Source of the DNA: Spongiactinospora gelatinilytica
GTDB lineage: Bacteria; Actinomycetota; Actinomycetes; Streptosporangiales; Streptosporangiaceae
Length of the DNA: 52,694 nt
NCBI RefSeq assembly: GCF_003236385.1
Contig: NZ_POUA01000007.1
Span: 1 to 52,694, forward strand
Direction: 5' to 3'
Part shown: piece by piece, positions 1 to 8,400 of the stretch
Position numbering within the stretch: the stretch's first letter is position 1
Layout: every line of letters starts with the position of its first letter
The notes under the pieces: model-generated
Seen by the model: the letters and a program-made list of their open reading frames with translations, nothing else
What the model was told of the DNA's origin: nothing
Databases searched by the model: none
Position numbers and translations under genes: made by a program

Positions 1-1
1 G

Positions 2-283
2 GTGGTGGTGTCGCTCGGGGCGGACGGGCTGGTGGCGGTCACGGCGGAGGGTACGTGGCGGGTGCGCATGCCGTACCCGGTGGCGGGCAACCCGACCGGC
101 GCGGGTGACGCCGTGGTGGCCGGGCTCGCCCAGGGCCTGGTCACCGGCGTCCCCTGGCCCGACCGCCTCCGTACCGCCGCCGCGCTGGGAGCCGCCGCCG
201 TGGCCGCGCCCGTCGCCGGCGACTTCGACGTCACCCTCTTTCAGAGCATTCGCCATCGCATAGACGTCCAGGAAGAGGAGTGA
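2..283 (+). CDS. PfkB-family sugar (phosphate) kinase, C-terminal part
   Basis: The window opens inside this gene, so only about 93 C-terminal codons are visible and the first GTG is an internal codon. The visible part carries the PfkB signature GNPTGAGDAVVAGLA, with the catalytic-base Asp in GAGD, followed by the usual helical tail. The family phosphorylates sugars or sugar phosphates in the cytoplasm. The stop is 4 bases before the start of an aldolase gene whose ribosome site lies inside these last codons, so the two are co-transcribed and translationally coupled. That pairing suggests a 1-phosphofructokinase or tagatose-6-phosphate kinase feeding a bisphosphate aldolase. The exact substrate cannot be read from the fragment. 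Confidence 0.85.
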   Translation: MVVSLGADGLVAVTAEGTWRVRMPYPVAGNPTGAGDAVVAGLAQGLVTGVPWPDRLRTAAALGAAAVAAPVAGDFDVTLFQSIRHRIDVQEEE

Positions 284-287
284 CACC

Positions 288-1112
288 TTGCCTTTGGTCA
301 GCACCGGGGACATCGTCCGCGCGAGCGTGGGCGGAGTCGGGGCGTTCAACGTGATCCAGCTTGAGCACGCCGAGGCCATCGTGGCCGGCGCCGAGCGGGC
401 CGGGGCCGGGGTCGTACTCCAGATCAGCGAGAACTGCGTGCGCTACCACGGCGCGCTCGCCCCCATCGCGCTCGCCTCGCTGGCCGTGGCGCGGGCCGCC
501 GCCGTACCCGTCGCCGTACACCTGGACCACGCCACGGACCGCGCGCTGGTCGAGGAGGCCGTCGGACTCGGCGTCGGGTCGGTGATGTACGACGCGAGCG
601 CGCTGCCCGACGCGGAGAACGTACGCCGTACCGCCGAGGTGACCGCGTGGTGCCACGAGCGCGGCGTGTGGGTGGAGGCCGAGCTGGGCGAGGTCGGCGG
701 CAAGGACGGCGTACACGCGCCGGGCGCGCGCACCCGCCCGGACGAGGCCGTCCGCTACGTCGCCGACACCGGCGTGGACGCGCTGGCCGTCGCCGTGGGT
801 ACGTCGCACGCGATGACCACCAGGGACGCCACGCTGGACCTCGCCCTGATCGCCGACCTGCACGCGACCGTCCCCGTGCCCCTCGTCCTGCACGGCTCCT
901 CCGGCGTCCCCGAGGAGACCCTGCGCGCCGCCGTCCGGCACGGCATGCAGAAGATCAACATCGCCACCCACCTCAACAAGGCGTTCACCACCGCCCTGCG
1001 CGACCGCCTGACCGCCGACCCGAACCTCGTGGACCCCCGCAAATACCTCGCCACAGCCCGCGACGCGGTATCCCAAGAGGTCGCCCATCTGCTGACGGTT
1101 CTGACTCTTTGA
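288..1112 (+). CDS. Class II fructose/tagatose-bisphosphate aldolase (KbaY/GatY/Fba type)
   Basis: This 274-residue protein has the length of small class II aldolases, which cleave fructose- or tagatose-1,6-bisphosphate to DHAP and glyceraldehyde-3-phosphate with a zinc ion. The catalytic and zinc region HLDHATD is at residues 78-84. VEAELGEVGG (about 130) supplies the conserved acidic segment, and VLHGSSGVP (about 203) and KINIATHLN (about 225) are the second zinc-His and phosphate-binding motifs. The start is a TTG at 288, chosen because a strong Shine-Dalgarno GGAAGAGGAG (271-280) precedes it by 7 bases and no better codon exists. The gene is coupled to the upstream PfkB kinase and probably works on its product. 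It converges with the NERD gene downstream. Confidence 0.9.
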   Translation: MPLVSTGDIVRASVGGVGAFNVIQLEHAEAIVAGAERAGAGVVLQISENCVRYHGALAPIALASLAVARAAAVPVAVHLDHATDRALVEEAVGLGVGSVMYDASALPDAENVRRTAEVTAWCHERGVWVEAELGEVGGKDGVHAPGARTRPDEAVRYVADTGVDALAVAVGTSHAMTTRDATLDLALIADLHATVPVPLVLHGSSGVPEETLRAAVRHGMQKINIATHLNKAFTTALRDRLTADPNLVDPRKYLATARDAVSQEVAHLLTVLTL

Positions 1113-1241
1113 CCTCCTCCCCGGGCCTTCGTCGGCGTTCATAGAGCCGGTGGCCGATCACATCGGGGCGCGCGAGCGACGATACGACTTTGCGGCAAGG
1201 ACGGCGTCTGGAGCGACCCACTCGACCCGTGCCGACCAGCG

Positions 1242-2024
1242 TCACCGGCTGCGGGGATGCTCGGTTTCGGTGTACGCGGGGAACAGTTCGGCCGCCGCCG
1301 CCTCCAGCCGTGCGACGTCGGCCGGGGAGTGCCGCGCCGGGCGGCGTAAGACCCAGCCCGCGACCATCGACGCGCGCAACATGCGCACACCGTCCACGCT
1401 CAGGCCGCGCAGCGGCACATGCGGGCCGTGTACCGCCAGCACCGGCGTGACCTCCACCGGCGTGTTCAGCCGGCCGCTGAGCGCGGCGGCCACCGAGCGG
1501 GTCTCGTACCGTACCGACTTGACCTCATCGGAGCCCCAGCGGCGGCCGACGTTGACGTATCGGCCGCGGCGGGTGATGCGCCGGTCGCGGGACCACGCCT
1601 TGCTGTCGATCACGTAGACGCCGGACGGGCCGATGGCCAGATGGTCGAGGTTGGCGCGGCCGGTCGGCAGTGCGCGGTCGTGGAGCACCAGGTATCCGGC
1701 GGCCTCCAGACGGCGGAGCCGGCGTGCGGTCCGCCGCTCACCCTGCGCACCGCGACGCCAGGTACGGACCGCCTCATGCCTGCGCCACTGATACACCGTG
1801 TCGGCCGCTCCGGCGACGACCGCGAACAGCAGGCCGCCCTCGAAGCCGATCACGATCCAGCCCGCGACGCCGGCGACGGCCATCACGGCGCCGCGGATCA
1901 CCAGCCGCCGGGTGCGGCCTGCGGCGAGTTCGGCGCGGTAGCGGGCGTACGCGGACGCGCCGGCACCAGACGACCGAGGACGCGGCGATGGAGCCGCCGG
2001 GGGAACGGGGGACGCCGAAGCCAT
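1242..2024 (-). CDS. Membrane-anchored NERD (nuclease-related domain) protein
   Basis: The protein has about 260 residues. An alanine/proline-rich N-terminus precedes two hydrophobic segments (roughly residues 43-75), then a NERD domain (about 95-190) with GERRTARRL, the core RANLDHLAIGPSGVYVIDSK and a following Trp/Arg-rich strand. The D...G-V-(Y/F)-V-I-D-(S/T)-K pattern is the nuclease-like core of NERD, a relative of the restriction-endonuclease fold. Its biological role in actinomycetes is not established. I start at the ATG at 2024, because GGAGG lies 8 bases upstream; an in-frame TTG at 2039 is less likely. It stands alone and converges with the aldolase gene. Confidence 0.8.
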   Translation of the reverse strand: MASASPVPPAAPSPRPRSSGAGASAYARYRAELAAGRTRRLVIRGAVMAVAGVAGWIVIGFEGGLLFAVVAGAADTVYQWRRHEAVRTWRRGAQGERRTARRLRRLEAAGYLVLHDRALPTGRANLDHLAIGPSGVYVIDSKAWSRDRRITRRGRYVNVGRRWGSDEVKSVRYETRSVAAALSGRLNTPVEVTPVLAVHGPHVPLRGLSVDGVRMLRASMVAGWVLRRPARHSPADVARLEAAAAELFPAYTETEHPRSR

Positions 2025-2293
2025 CGGAAGGACCTCCAAGCGAGCAGATACCGGGGGAATGCGCGTGCGGAGGAGCTACACAGAGCGTACGTGTGGTCAC
2101 CGACAAAAGGGGGCGAATCCATAGAAGCCGGCGGCTCGGGCAAGGCGCTCAGGATGTTGTCGGCGTGCTCACCGGATCACCGCCGCGCTGGAGGCCGAAG
2201 TGCCCGACGTCGTGCTGATCCGGGTGGCGCGGTGGCTGACCAGCCGCCCGGCGAGCGGGCCGCTCACGCCCTGGCCCACACTCGTGCGACGCG

Positions 2294-2490
2294 CATGACG
2301 GGGAGATCCAGCGGCTTCAGGGGTGGCGGGACTTCGCCGAGACCGCCGACGAACTGCGCCAATGGGCGGCAGCGACGACACCCCACGAGGGATACGACTG
2401 GGTCTACGTACTCAACGGAAGGCTCCGGCCAAGCCCGCGGAGTTCGACACGCGCACCCCGCACTGGTTCGGGGCGACCAGCACGGTACTA
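2294..2490 (+). pseudogene. Remnant of an XRE/cupin-type transcriptional regulator (cupin domain, deleted and frameshifted)
   Basis: Two adjacent frames together spell the cupin part of the common actinobacterial XRE-cupin regulators. One frame gives WRDFAETADELRQW followed by HEGYDWVYVLNGRLR, ending near 2428. The next frame, starting near 2430, gives AEFDTRTPHWFGA. In intact relatives these motifs are joined by about a dozen residues of the beta-barrel, so the copy has lost that segment and its reading frame. No HTH part remains upstream; 2025-2290 holds no recognisable gene. The rest of the C-terminus is also absent, replaced by the end of the ATPase gene on the other strand. This is inferred from memory of the family pattern. 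Confidence 0.5.
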
Positions 2491-2967
2491 GGGAAGGGGC
2501 ATGAGCGCGTAGACCACCTTTGTCCAAGGTGGGGGCGCGTCCTTTGGGAAGCGGTATCCCCAGCTCGCCGCCAGGGCATCGACGAGGGCGAGGCCCCTGC
2601 CGCTGAGGGAATCGAAGGCGACCTCTCCGCGTGGCTCGGGGGCGTGCGGGTGGGCGTCCCATACCTCGATGACCAGGGCGTCGATGTCGGCAGGCACTTC
2701 CAGGACGAGGCGGATCAGGGACTCCCCGGCGAGCAGGGCACTCAGCTTCGGCTGCTTTTCGGAAAGGCCGGCGGCCTCGATGGCGTTGGTGACCAGTTCG
2801 CTCACCACTGACCGGGCGTTGTCCACGAACTCCTCGTCCACGAGTCCCCATCCGCGAATAGTCGCCGCCGAATATGCGCGCGCGAGGTACGCGGAATTGG
2901 GGAGCGCGACGAGGGTAAGTGAATCGCGGCGACTCGCGATGGTTGCACTAATTTGGATAGCCGTCAT
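2488..2967 (-). CDS. ATP-binding protein, RsbW/AbaA-OrfB-like HATPase
   Basis: The 159-residue protein has a GHKL/HATPase fold. The N box SELVTNAIEAAG (residues about 56-67) has the Glu and Asn needed for Mg-ATP, VIEVWDAHPHAP (about 97-108) is the G1-like box, and SGRGLALVDALA (about 121-132) is the G2 box. The family includes anti-sigma kinases of the RsbW type and the small ATPases found next to WhiJ-type regulators. It is divergent from the DUF5753/DUF397 pair at 3126-4174, so the three genes look like one WhiJ/AbaA-type set influencing development or secondary metabolism. The ATG is preceded by AAGGGTG. The intergenic region 2968-3125 should hold both promoters. Confidence 0.85.
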   Translation of the reverse strand: MTAIQISATIASRRDSLTLVALPNSAYLARAYSAATIRGWGLVDEEFVDNARSVVSELVTNAIEAAGLSEKQPKLSALLAGESLIRLVLEVPADIDALVIEVWDAHPHAPEPRGEVAFDSLSGRGLALVDALAASWGYRFPKDAPPPWTKVVYALMPLP

Positions 2968-3125
2968 TTGACGTCACCCTTGCGTAGTGGCGAAGAATCG
3001 TGTCTCATACATTGCCGTAGCAACGACTCGGCCGATCCGAATATCGTCCGACACAGAACGTCAGGTGGCTCCAACTGGTGTGCCCAGATGTGAGCTTCTT
3101 GCGTCCGGCCCTCGAGGAGCCGCCT

Positions 3126-3944
3126 ATGGCCAAGGAAAAGAATACCTCCCCAAAGGATCAATTCCGGCAAGAGCTGCGGAAGTGCCGAACCGCCAAGCAG
3201 TGGACGCATCGGGCACTGGCCAGCCGCCTCAACTGCGGCCACAGCCTCGTGGGGGCCATCGAGCGAGGTACCAGAAATCCGCAGCTCAGGTTCGCGGAGA
3301 AGTGCGATGAGGCATTTGGCCTGGATGAGCGCTTCGTCAAGCTTTGGAAGCGGATGAACAACGCTTTCAGCGGAGCTCAGTGGTACGCGCACTGGGCCGA
3401 CGAGATCGAACCCGAGGCGCGCACCCTTCGCTCCTGGGTTCCGCTGATGATCCCTGGGCTGCTCCAGACCGAGGAGTACGCCCGCGCGATGTTCACACTC
3501 GGCATTGTCGAGGAGGAAGAAGTCGAAGATCACGTACGTGCGAGGTTGGCCCGACAGACCATCCTGGGGCGCGAGAAGCCGCCTACGCTGTGGGTACTGG
3601 TTGACGAATGGGCACTCCAGCGCCAGGTCGGCCCCCCGGAAGTGATGGCGAGACAGCTCGACCACCTGCTAACGCTTTCAGGACGCTCCAGGGTGCACAT
3701 CCAAGTGCTGCCCGCCGACCCGGAGACCACCGCAGGGCTGGCCGGAGGCTTCATGATCGCGGAGATCGACGACCAGCCGACCACGGTTTACATAGATTCA
3801 GCGGCGCAGGCAGAAGTGACATCAGACCCTGAGCTGGTATCCATCATTCTGCGTAGATATGACAAACTTAGGGCGGGCGCTCTTCGCGTTAGCGAATCAC
3901 AACAAGTGATCAAGAGGTGGCGGGACTCGTGGACCAGCAAGTAG
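3126..3944 (+). CDS. XRE-family transcriptional regulator with DUF5753 (WhiJ/AbaA-OrfA type)
   Basis: The protein has 272 residues. An N-terminal helix-turn-helix (about residues 10-65) includes WTHRALASRLNCGHSLVGAI. The DUF5753 ligand/regulatory domain (about 90-265) is marked by WVPLMIPGLLQTEEYARA, the RLARQ helix, and the C-terminal VYIDSAAQAEV followed by the YDKLRAGAL helix. I chose the ATG at 3126 because GAGGAG (3114-3119) precedes it; the longer GTG frame from 3078 has no such site. It overlaps the DUF397 gene by 16 bases, so the two are translationally coupled. By family precedent it is a developmental repressor whose activity is modulated by the DUF397 partner and the divergent ATPase. 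Confidence 0.9.
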   Translation: MAKEKNTSPKDQFRQELRKCRTAKQWTHRALASRLNCGHSLVGAIERGTRNPQLRFAEKCDEAFGLDERFVKLWKRMNNAFSGAQWYAHWADEIEPEARTLRSWVPLMIPGLLQTEEYARAMFTLGIVEEEEVEDHVRARLARQTILGREKPPTLWVLVDEWALQRQVGPPEVMARQLDHLLTLSGRSRVHIQVLPADPETTAGLAGGFMIAEIDDQPTTVYIDSAAQAEVTSDPELVSIILRRYDKLRAGALRVSESQQVIKRWRDSWTSK

Positions 3945-4174
3945 GCCTTGATGGAGCGATATGGCGGAAAAGCACCCGCTCCTCCGACAACGGGGGTGAC
4001 TGTGTAGAGGTGGCCACCAACCTCCCCGGCCTCATCGCCCTACGCGACAGCAAAGACCCCACCGGCCCCACCCTCACCTGCACCCCAGCCGAGTGGACCG
4101 CGTTCCTCCACCGGGTCAACGACGGCGTGGGGCCTACGGCGATGCGGCCCAGAACTGAACCTTCAACAGAGTGA
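3929..4174 (+). CDS. DUF397 small protein, partner of the DUF5753 regulator
   Basis: The 81-residue protein matches DUF397, with WRKSTRSSDNGGDCVEVA (residues about 12-29), then LIALRDSKDP and the terminal WTAFL helix. The GTG at 3929 is preferred over GTG 3917 because the GAGGTGG at 3914-3920 then has normal spacing. The gene begins inside the end of the regulator gene. Proteins of this family sit beside WhiJ-like regulators and are thought to antagonise or co-act with them; that role is family knowledge, not visible here. Its 3' end overlaps by 41 bases the convergent immunity-like gene on the opposite strand. Confidence 0.88.
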   Translation: MDQQVGLDGAIWRKSTRSSDNGGDCVEVATNLPGLIALRDSKDPTGPTLTCTPAEWTAFLHRVNDGVGPTAMRPRTEPSTE

Positions 4175-4580
4175 AGCTGACCAGGTCCGGAGTGAATTCT
4201 TCATGCCCGAGGGATTTACGGTAGACCCTGGCATTCCAGTCGCCGTCCGGCCGGCCGAGGTCGAATTCCTCGCCGTAGGACGTCCCGCCCGAGGCTCCGC
4301 TGATCGCGGGCACTCGCCCCGTCGTGAAGCGCACGCTTCCGGTCCAGTTCCTGTCCCAGGAGGCGAGGAGCGGGGGCGTGTCGTCCCAGAGTTCGTACTT
4401 GATCAGGCACCTCTCGCTCCGGCGCTCGTTGATCACGATCCCGTTCTCGCCGGTCGTGATCCACTCCGCCGGATCGCCGCTGATGTCGTAGAGAGCCCAC
4501 GTCTCCTCGGCGTCCGAGACACCGTGCAGATACTTCGATATCTCGTTCGGGTCGAGAAGTTCGGCGATAATACCGGCCAT
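4134..4580 (-). CDS. Candidate immunity protein A, paralogue of 4891-5322
   Basis: I do not recognise a named family. The 148-residue protein is a clear paralogue of the gene at 4891-5322. Shared features are an N-terminal MA-I/L-I-x-ELLD, the central (I/V)-I-(N/D)-E...C-L-(I/V)-(K/R)-YELWD (near residues 50-66), FDLGRP followed by WN-x-RV, and C-terminal LGH-x-x-F-x-P ending in QFW. It has no signal peptide or membrane segment, so it should be cytoplasmic. It lies just after a decayed NucA/NucB toxin tip (4650-4845) on the same strand, the order expected for a toxin-immunity cassette. I infer an immunity role from this arrangement; no direct evidence exists. The start has no obvious Shine-Dalgarno. 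Confidence 0.6.
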   Translation of the reverse strand: MAGIIAELLDPNEISKYLHGVSDAEETWALYDISGDPAEWITTGENGIVINERRSERCLIKYELWDDTPPLLASWDRNWTGSVRFTTGRVPAISGASGGTSYGEEFDLGRPDGDWNARVYRKSLGHEEFTPDLVSFTLLKVQFWAASP

Positions 4581-4649
4581 GGCTGAGGATATTCCAATAC
4601 GTCACAGGCGGGAGTGCGGCTTGGCCGGACCGCCCAGCGCGGCCCGGCC

Positions 4650-4845
4650 AATCCTATGAGGCCACTGGAGATCGACCCAGTATTCTCGGTGCCGTCTATC
4701 CAGGCGACCGAGAAATTGTGCGGAGGGTTGACACGTACCACCCCTTGCAGGGTCGATCCGACGGGTCGAGTTCCTTTTTGGAGACGCCGTTACACTCTGG
4801 CAACTTGTTCCAGCTACCGCCTGGGATGTTCTTGGGCCGCTCGTC
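4650..4845 (-). pseudogene. Decayed second NucA/NucB toxin tip (orphan cassette)
   Basis: On the minus strand, one frame reads DERPKNIPGG (from 4845). After a frame change near 4745, another reads STLQGVVRVNPPHNFSVAWI. The intact toxin at 5421-11057 has ERKNIPGN and STYQGAARANPDHNFSVARI at matching positions near its C-terminus. The remnant lacks about 25 codons between these two motifs, including the CDEFPF catalytic segment, and the frame changes once. The terminal N-N-R-I...G-F-Y-I-E-L strand is not recognisable. It is thus a dead copy of the nuclease tip, sitting between the two immunity-like genes. Confidence 0.65.
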
Positions 4846-4890
4846 GCCGACCCCGGCTCCTTCAGGCCCTCGGCCGCCGCGCTCGGCCTC

Positions 4891-5322
4891 TCACGGCCAG
4901 AACTGCAGGGTGATCAACGTCCGCTGGACGACCTCCGGCGGGAACGCCCCGTGGCCGAGCCGCTCGCGGTGGACGCGGACGTTCCACCGTCGGCCGGGCC
5001 GACCGAGATCGAACTTGCTGTCGGCCAGATAGGTGCCGTCGATGGCCTCGGGCTGGATGATCCCGGACTCCAGATAGACGGTCCCCTGCCAGGTCGATGC
5101 CCCGGGCGGGTGCGCCGCCGGCTCGCCGTCCCACAACTCGTACCTGACGAGGCAGCCCTGTTCGATCGGCTCGTCGATGACGATCCAGTTGTCCCTGGCC
5201 GCGGCCCATCCTCCCGGCTCGATGGCGTACTCGTCAGGGGATTCCTGGGCTGCGGTGTCCACCACGCCGGCGAGGCCATGAGTCGGGTCGTCGTCCAGTA
5301 ATTCACTGATCAATGCGGCCAT
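4891..5322 (-). CDS. Candidate immunity protein B for the NucA/NucB toxin
   Basis: This 143-residue cytoplasmic protein is a paralogue of 4134-4580, sharing ELLD near the start, RYELWD, FDLGRP with WNVRVH, LGHGAFPPE and the terminal QFWP. I start at the ATG at 5322, where GGAGG lies 8 bases upstream; the longer frame to 5400 adds only arginine-rich sequence and runs through a terminator hairpin. It is the first gene downstream of the large secreted toxin on the same strand, the classical immunity position. The two are separated by 98 bases containing a perfect 18-bp hairpin (5361-5398), so it probably needs its own promoter or read-through. The immunity function is an inference from position and duplication. 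Confidence 0.65.
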   Translation of the reverse strand: MAALISELLDDDPTHGLAGVVDTAAQESPDEYAIEPGGWAAARDNWIVIDEPIEQGCLVRYELWDGEPAAHPPGASTWQGTVYLESGIIQPEAIDGTYLADSKFDLGRPGRRWNVRVHRERLGHGAFPPEVVQRTLITLQFWP

Positions 5323-5360
5323 GCTGCCTGCCTCCGCGGTTCGAGGGTGGTGGCGATGTC

Positions 5361-5398
5361 GGGATGGGGTCACCGCGCGAGCGCGGTGACCCCATCCC
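5361..5398 (-). terminator. 18-bp perfect hairpin between toxin and immunity gene
   Basis: The arms 5361-5378 and 5381-5398 are perfectly complementary, with GGGATGGGGTCACCGCGC on the left and only 2 unpaired bases at the tip. It begins 22 bases after the toxin stop codon (minus strand) and lies upstream of the immunity start. There is no T-tract, as is usual in actinomycete terminators. Confidence 0.75.
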
Positions 5399-5420
5399 AC
5401 CTCATCGGACGGCTACGGCG

Positions 5421-8400
5421 CTACGGGAGCTCGATGTAGAAACCGTCCTTGTTGATGATCCGGTTGTTCCAGTACCAGGCCTTCAGCACGTTGCCGTGCT
5501 GAAAGTTCATGGTCTTGTTGATCCTGGCGACGGAGAAGTTGTGGTCAGGATTCGCGCGTGCCGCCCCTTGATAGGTCGACTCGAAGGGGAACTCGTCGCA
5601 GCTCTTCTTGTTCTGATCCTCGACCGGGACCTCATTCTTGCAGACACGGGCTGTCGCCTTGTAGTTCGCCTCCCTCGTGGCCTTGAACGCCGCCCGGGTC
5701 AGCCTTGACGCGATGCTGTTCCCGGGAATGTTCTTGCGTTCGTTCTCGGTGTCGGGGAATGACTTCCCGCCGGCCAGAGGGTAGGTCTGGTCCGGATCGT
5801 AGAAGGCCCTTGAGACGTGGAAGTAGATGTCGTTGAAGTGGACTCCCCGCGGGTTGACGTCGTCCAGCCGCATGACCATCTTCGTGACGGCGTTCATGTG
5901 CACGCAGCCGCCGCCGTTCTTGTTGTGCCAGCCGATCGTCGGCGAGGCGTCGCAGCGGACGAAGGAGGGGAGGCCGACCGTGCTGCTGAACTCCCGTGGT
6001 CCCTTGTCGAAGGGGCTCTCGCCGTGCACGTAGCTATTGACCGTGCACCTGCCCAGCTTGTGGAAGCCCTCCCGGTACGGGTCGGAGTAAGTCTCCGTCA
6101 TGTGCCAGCCGGGTTGCTGCGACGACGCCGTGGCCCACTGGGCGACGGTGTGCATGCCGAGCATGCCGGAATCCGATTTGTCGTAGCAGCGGGTCGGGTT
6201 CTGGTCGGCCGGCACCGTGGTCAGCACCTCCGAGCCGAACGCCACCCTCTTGGGCTGGTAGCCCCAGCTCTTGTCGGGGAGCAGCGAGATCCTCTTGTCC
6301 ACTTGGAAGATCCGCTGGGAGACACGGGTACCGGTGTGCATCATCTGGAAGCCGTGCAACTGTCCCCTGAGCACCGCCGAGGAACTGCCCGGCGTCCCCT
6401 CCCAGACGTTCACCACGAACCTGGTCAGGCGGCAGTGTGAGAAGCGGTTGAGGGTGTAGACGCCGCCGGAGGACGCGCGCCCGGCCTCCCGGTAACAGTC
6501 CTGGGGGGTCGCCCACTTCGGTTGCTCCGCCCCGGTGGGCAGGGTGGTCTTGAGGTCATCGGGGGTGGTCGGAGGGTCGGCGGCGGGGCGCGCCGTGACC
6601 TTGGGGTTCCGGTCGACCATGATGGTCTGCCAGCCGGTCCAGTCGCCTGTGACGCCGCCGGTGGTGACCCGGGCCCGCCAGCGCACCTCTGAGCCCGCCC
6701 GCAGCCGGTCCTTGGGCACCCGCAGTGTGGCCTGCGCGTCGCCGGGTCCGGCGGTGGCCTGGCCGGACCAGATCGGCCGCCGGTCCGCGCCCGGCTTGTC
6801 CGCCTTGCCGGTCTTGGCGCCGGTTTTGGCAGCAGGGGCACGGGCGACTTCGACGTCCACCTTCGCCTCGCCGTCGCGCCTGGCGGGCAGCCAGGTGGTC
6901 AGGCGGGGGGTGAGGGTGGAGGTGACGGCGACGCCGTCCGCGGTGCGGGCATCGTCCACGGTCAGCCTGGCGATCTCGGGTGCCGAGTTCGTGGTGATGT
7001 CCACGCGCTGTTGCCGCGCGGGCGCGGCGGCACCGACCGGCTTGTTCATGTCGGCCTGGATCTCGGCGGCGGTCTGGGCCCGGTTGTAGACGCGTACCTC
7101 GTCGATCAGGCCGCTGAAGTACTCGTCGTCCCAGACGGCGTTGCCGCCCAGGCGCAGGTCACCGGCGTCGTCGACGAGTTCGCCGGTGATCGGGTAGGCG
7201 TCGGCCTGCACGCCGTTGACGTACAGGTAGGCGACGTTGCCGTTGTAGGTGAGGGCCAGGTGGCTCCACTGGTTCAGCGGCAGCGGGTCCTCGCCCCGCA
7301 CCCCGCGGGGCGCGTCGGCGAGTTCCACCGAGCCCATGGGCAGGGAACCGCCGGAGTCGGAGTAGAGGGTGTAGGAGCCGTCCGTGATGTTCTCCTTCAT
7401 CAGCACGGTGCGGTAGCCGCCCGACGCGGTGGGCCGTACCCAGGCCGACACCGTCAGTGTGTCGGTCATGCGCAGCGACTGGGCGTGCGGGACGGTGACC
7501 CAGCTGGTGGAGCCGTTGAAGGACAGGGCCTTGCCGTGCCTGCCGGCCGCCGCCCAGGTGGTGTCGGTGGCCGTGCCGATGTTGTTCTTGCCGGAGGAGT
7601 CGCCGACGATGGTGCCCGCGCCCTCTTCCATGCCGTAGGCGGCCACCAGGCCCGGGTTGGCCGGTGGGTCCGTGACGGTGGCCGCGGCCTCGTTCGATGA
7701 CGGGCTGAGGTTGCCGGCCGCGTCGAAGGCCCGGACCCGGTAGTGGTAGGTTGCGGCGGCGAGGCCGGCGTCGGTGAACGTGGTGGCCGTCGAGGAGCCG
7801 ACGGCGTTCGCGGCCGACGGGGTGAACTGCGGCGTCGTGGAGCGGTGGATCGAGTAGCCGGTCACGCCCACGTTGTCCGTCGAGGCCGTCCAGGTGAGTT
7901 GCGCGGTGCCGGCGCCGCCCGTCGCGGTGAGCGAGCCGGGTGCGCTCGGCGCCTGGGTGTCCTGTACCGGCGGCCGGCCGACGGGGGTGTTCATGTCGGT
8001 CTGGATCTCGGTCGCGCTCTGGGCGCGGTCATAGACGCGTACCTCGTCGATCAGGCCGGCGAAGAACTCGCCCCAGGCGGCGTTGCCGCCGATCCGCAGC
8101 GGGCTGCCGTCGTCGTACAGGCTGCCGGCCAACGCGGTCTGGCCGGCCTGCTGTCCGTTGACGAACAACCGCAGCGCGGCTCCGTCGTAGGTGAGCGCTA
8201 CGTGGCTCCAGGTGCTGACCGGCAAGGGTGAGGCCCCGTCGACGGTCGTGGGGGTCTCCGGATCGGTCTGCACCCAGCCGGAGGGGACCGTGCTGTTGGA
8301 GGCGTACAGGGTGTAGGAGAGCGCCTCCTCGCTCAGTTCCTTGCCCAAGATGGGGCTCCAGGAGGACACGGTGGCCGGGTTGACCCAGGCCGAGAGCGTC

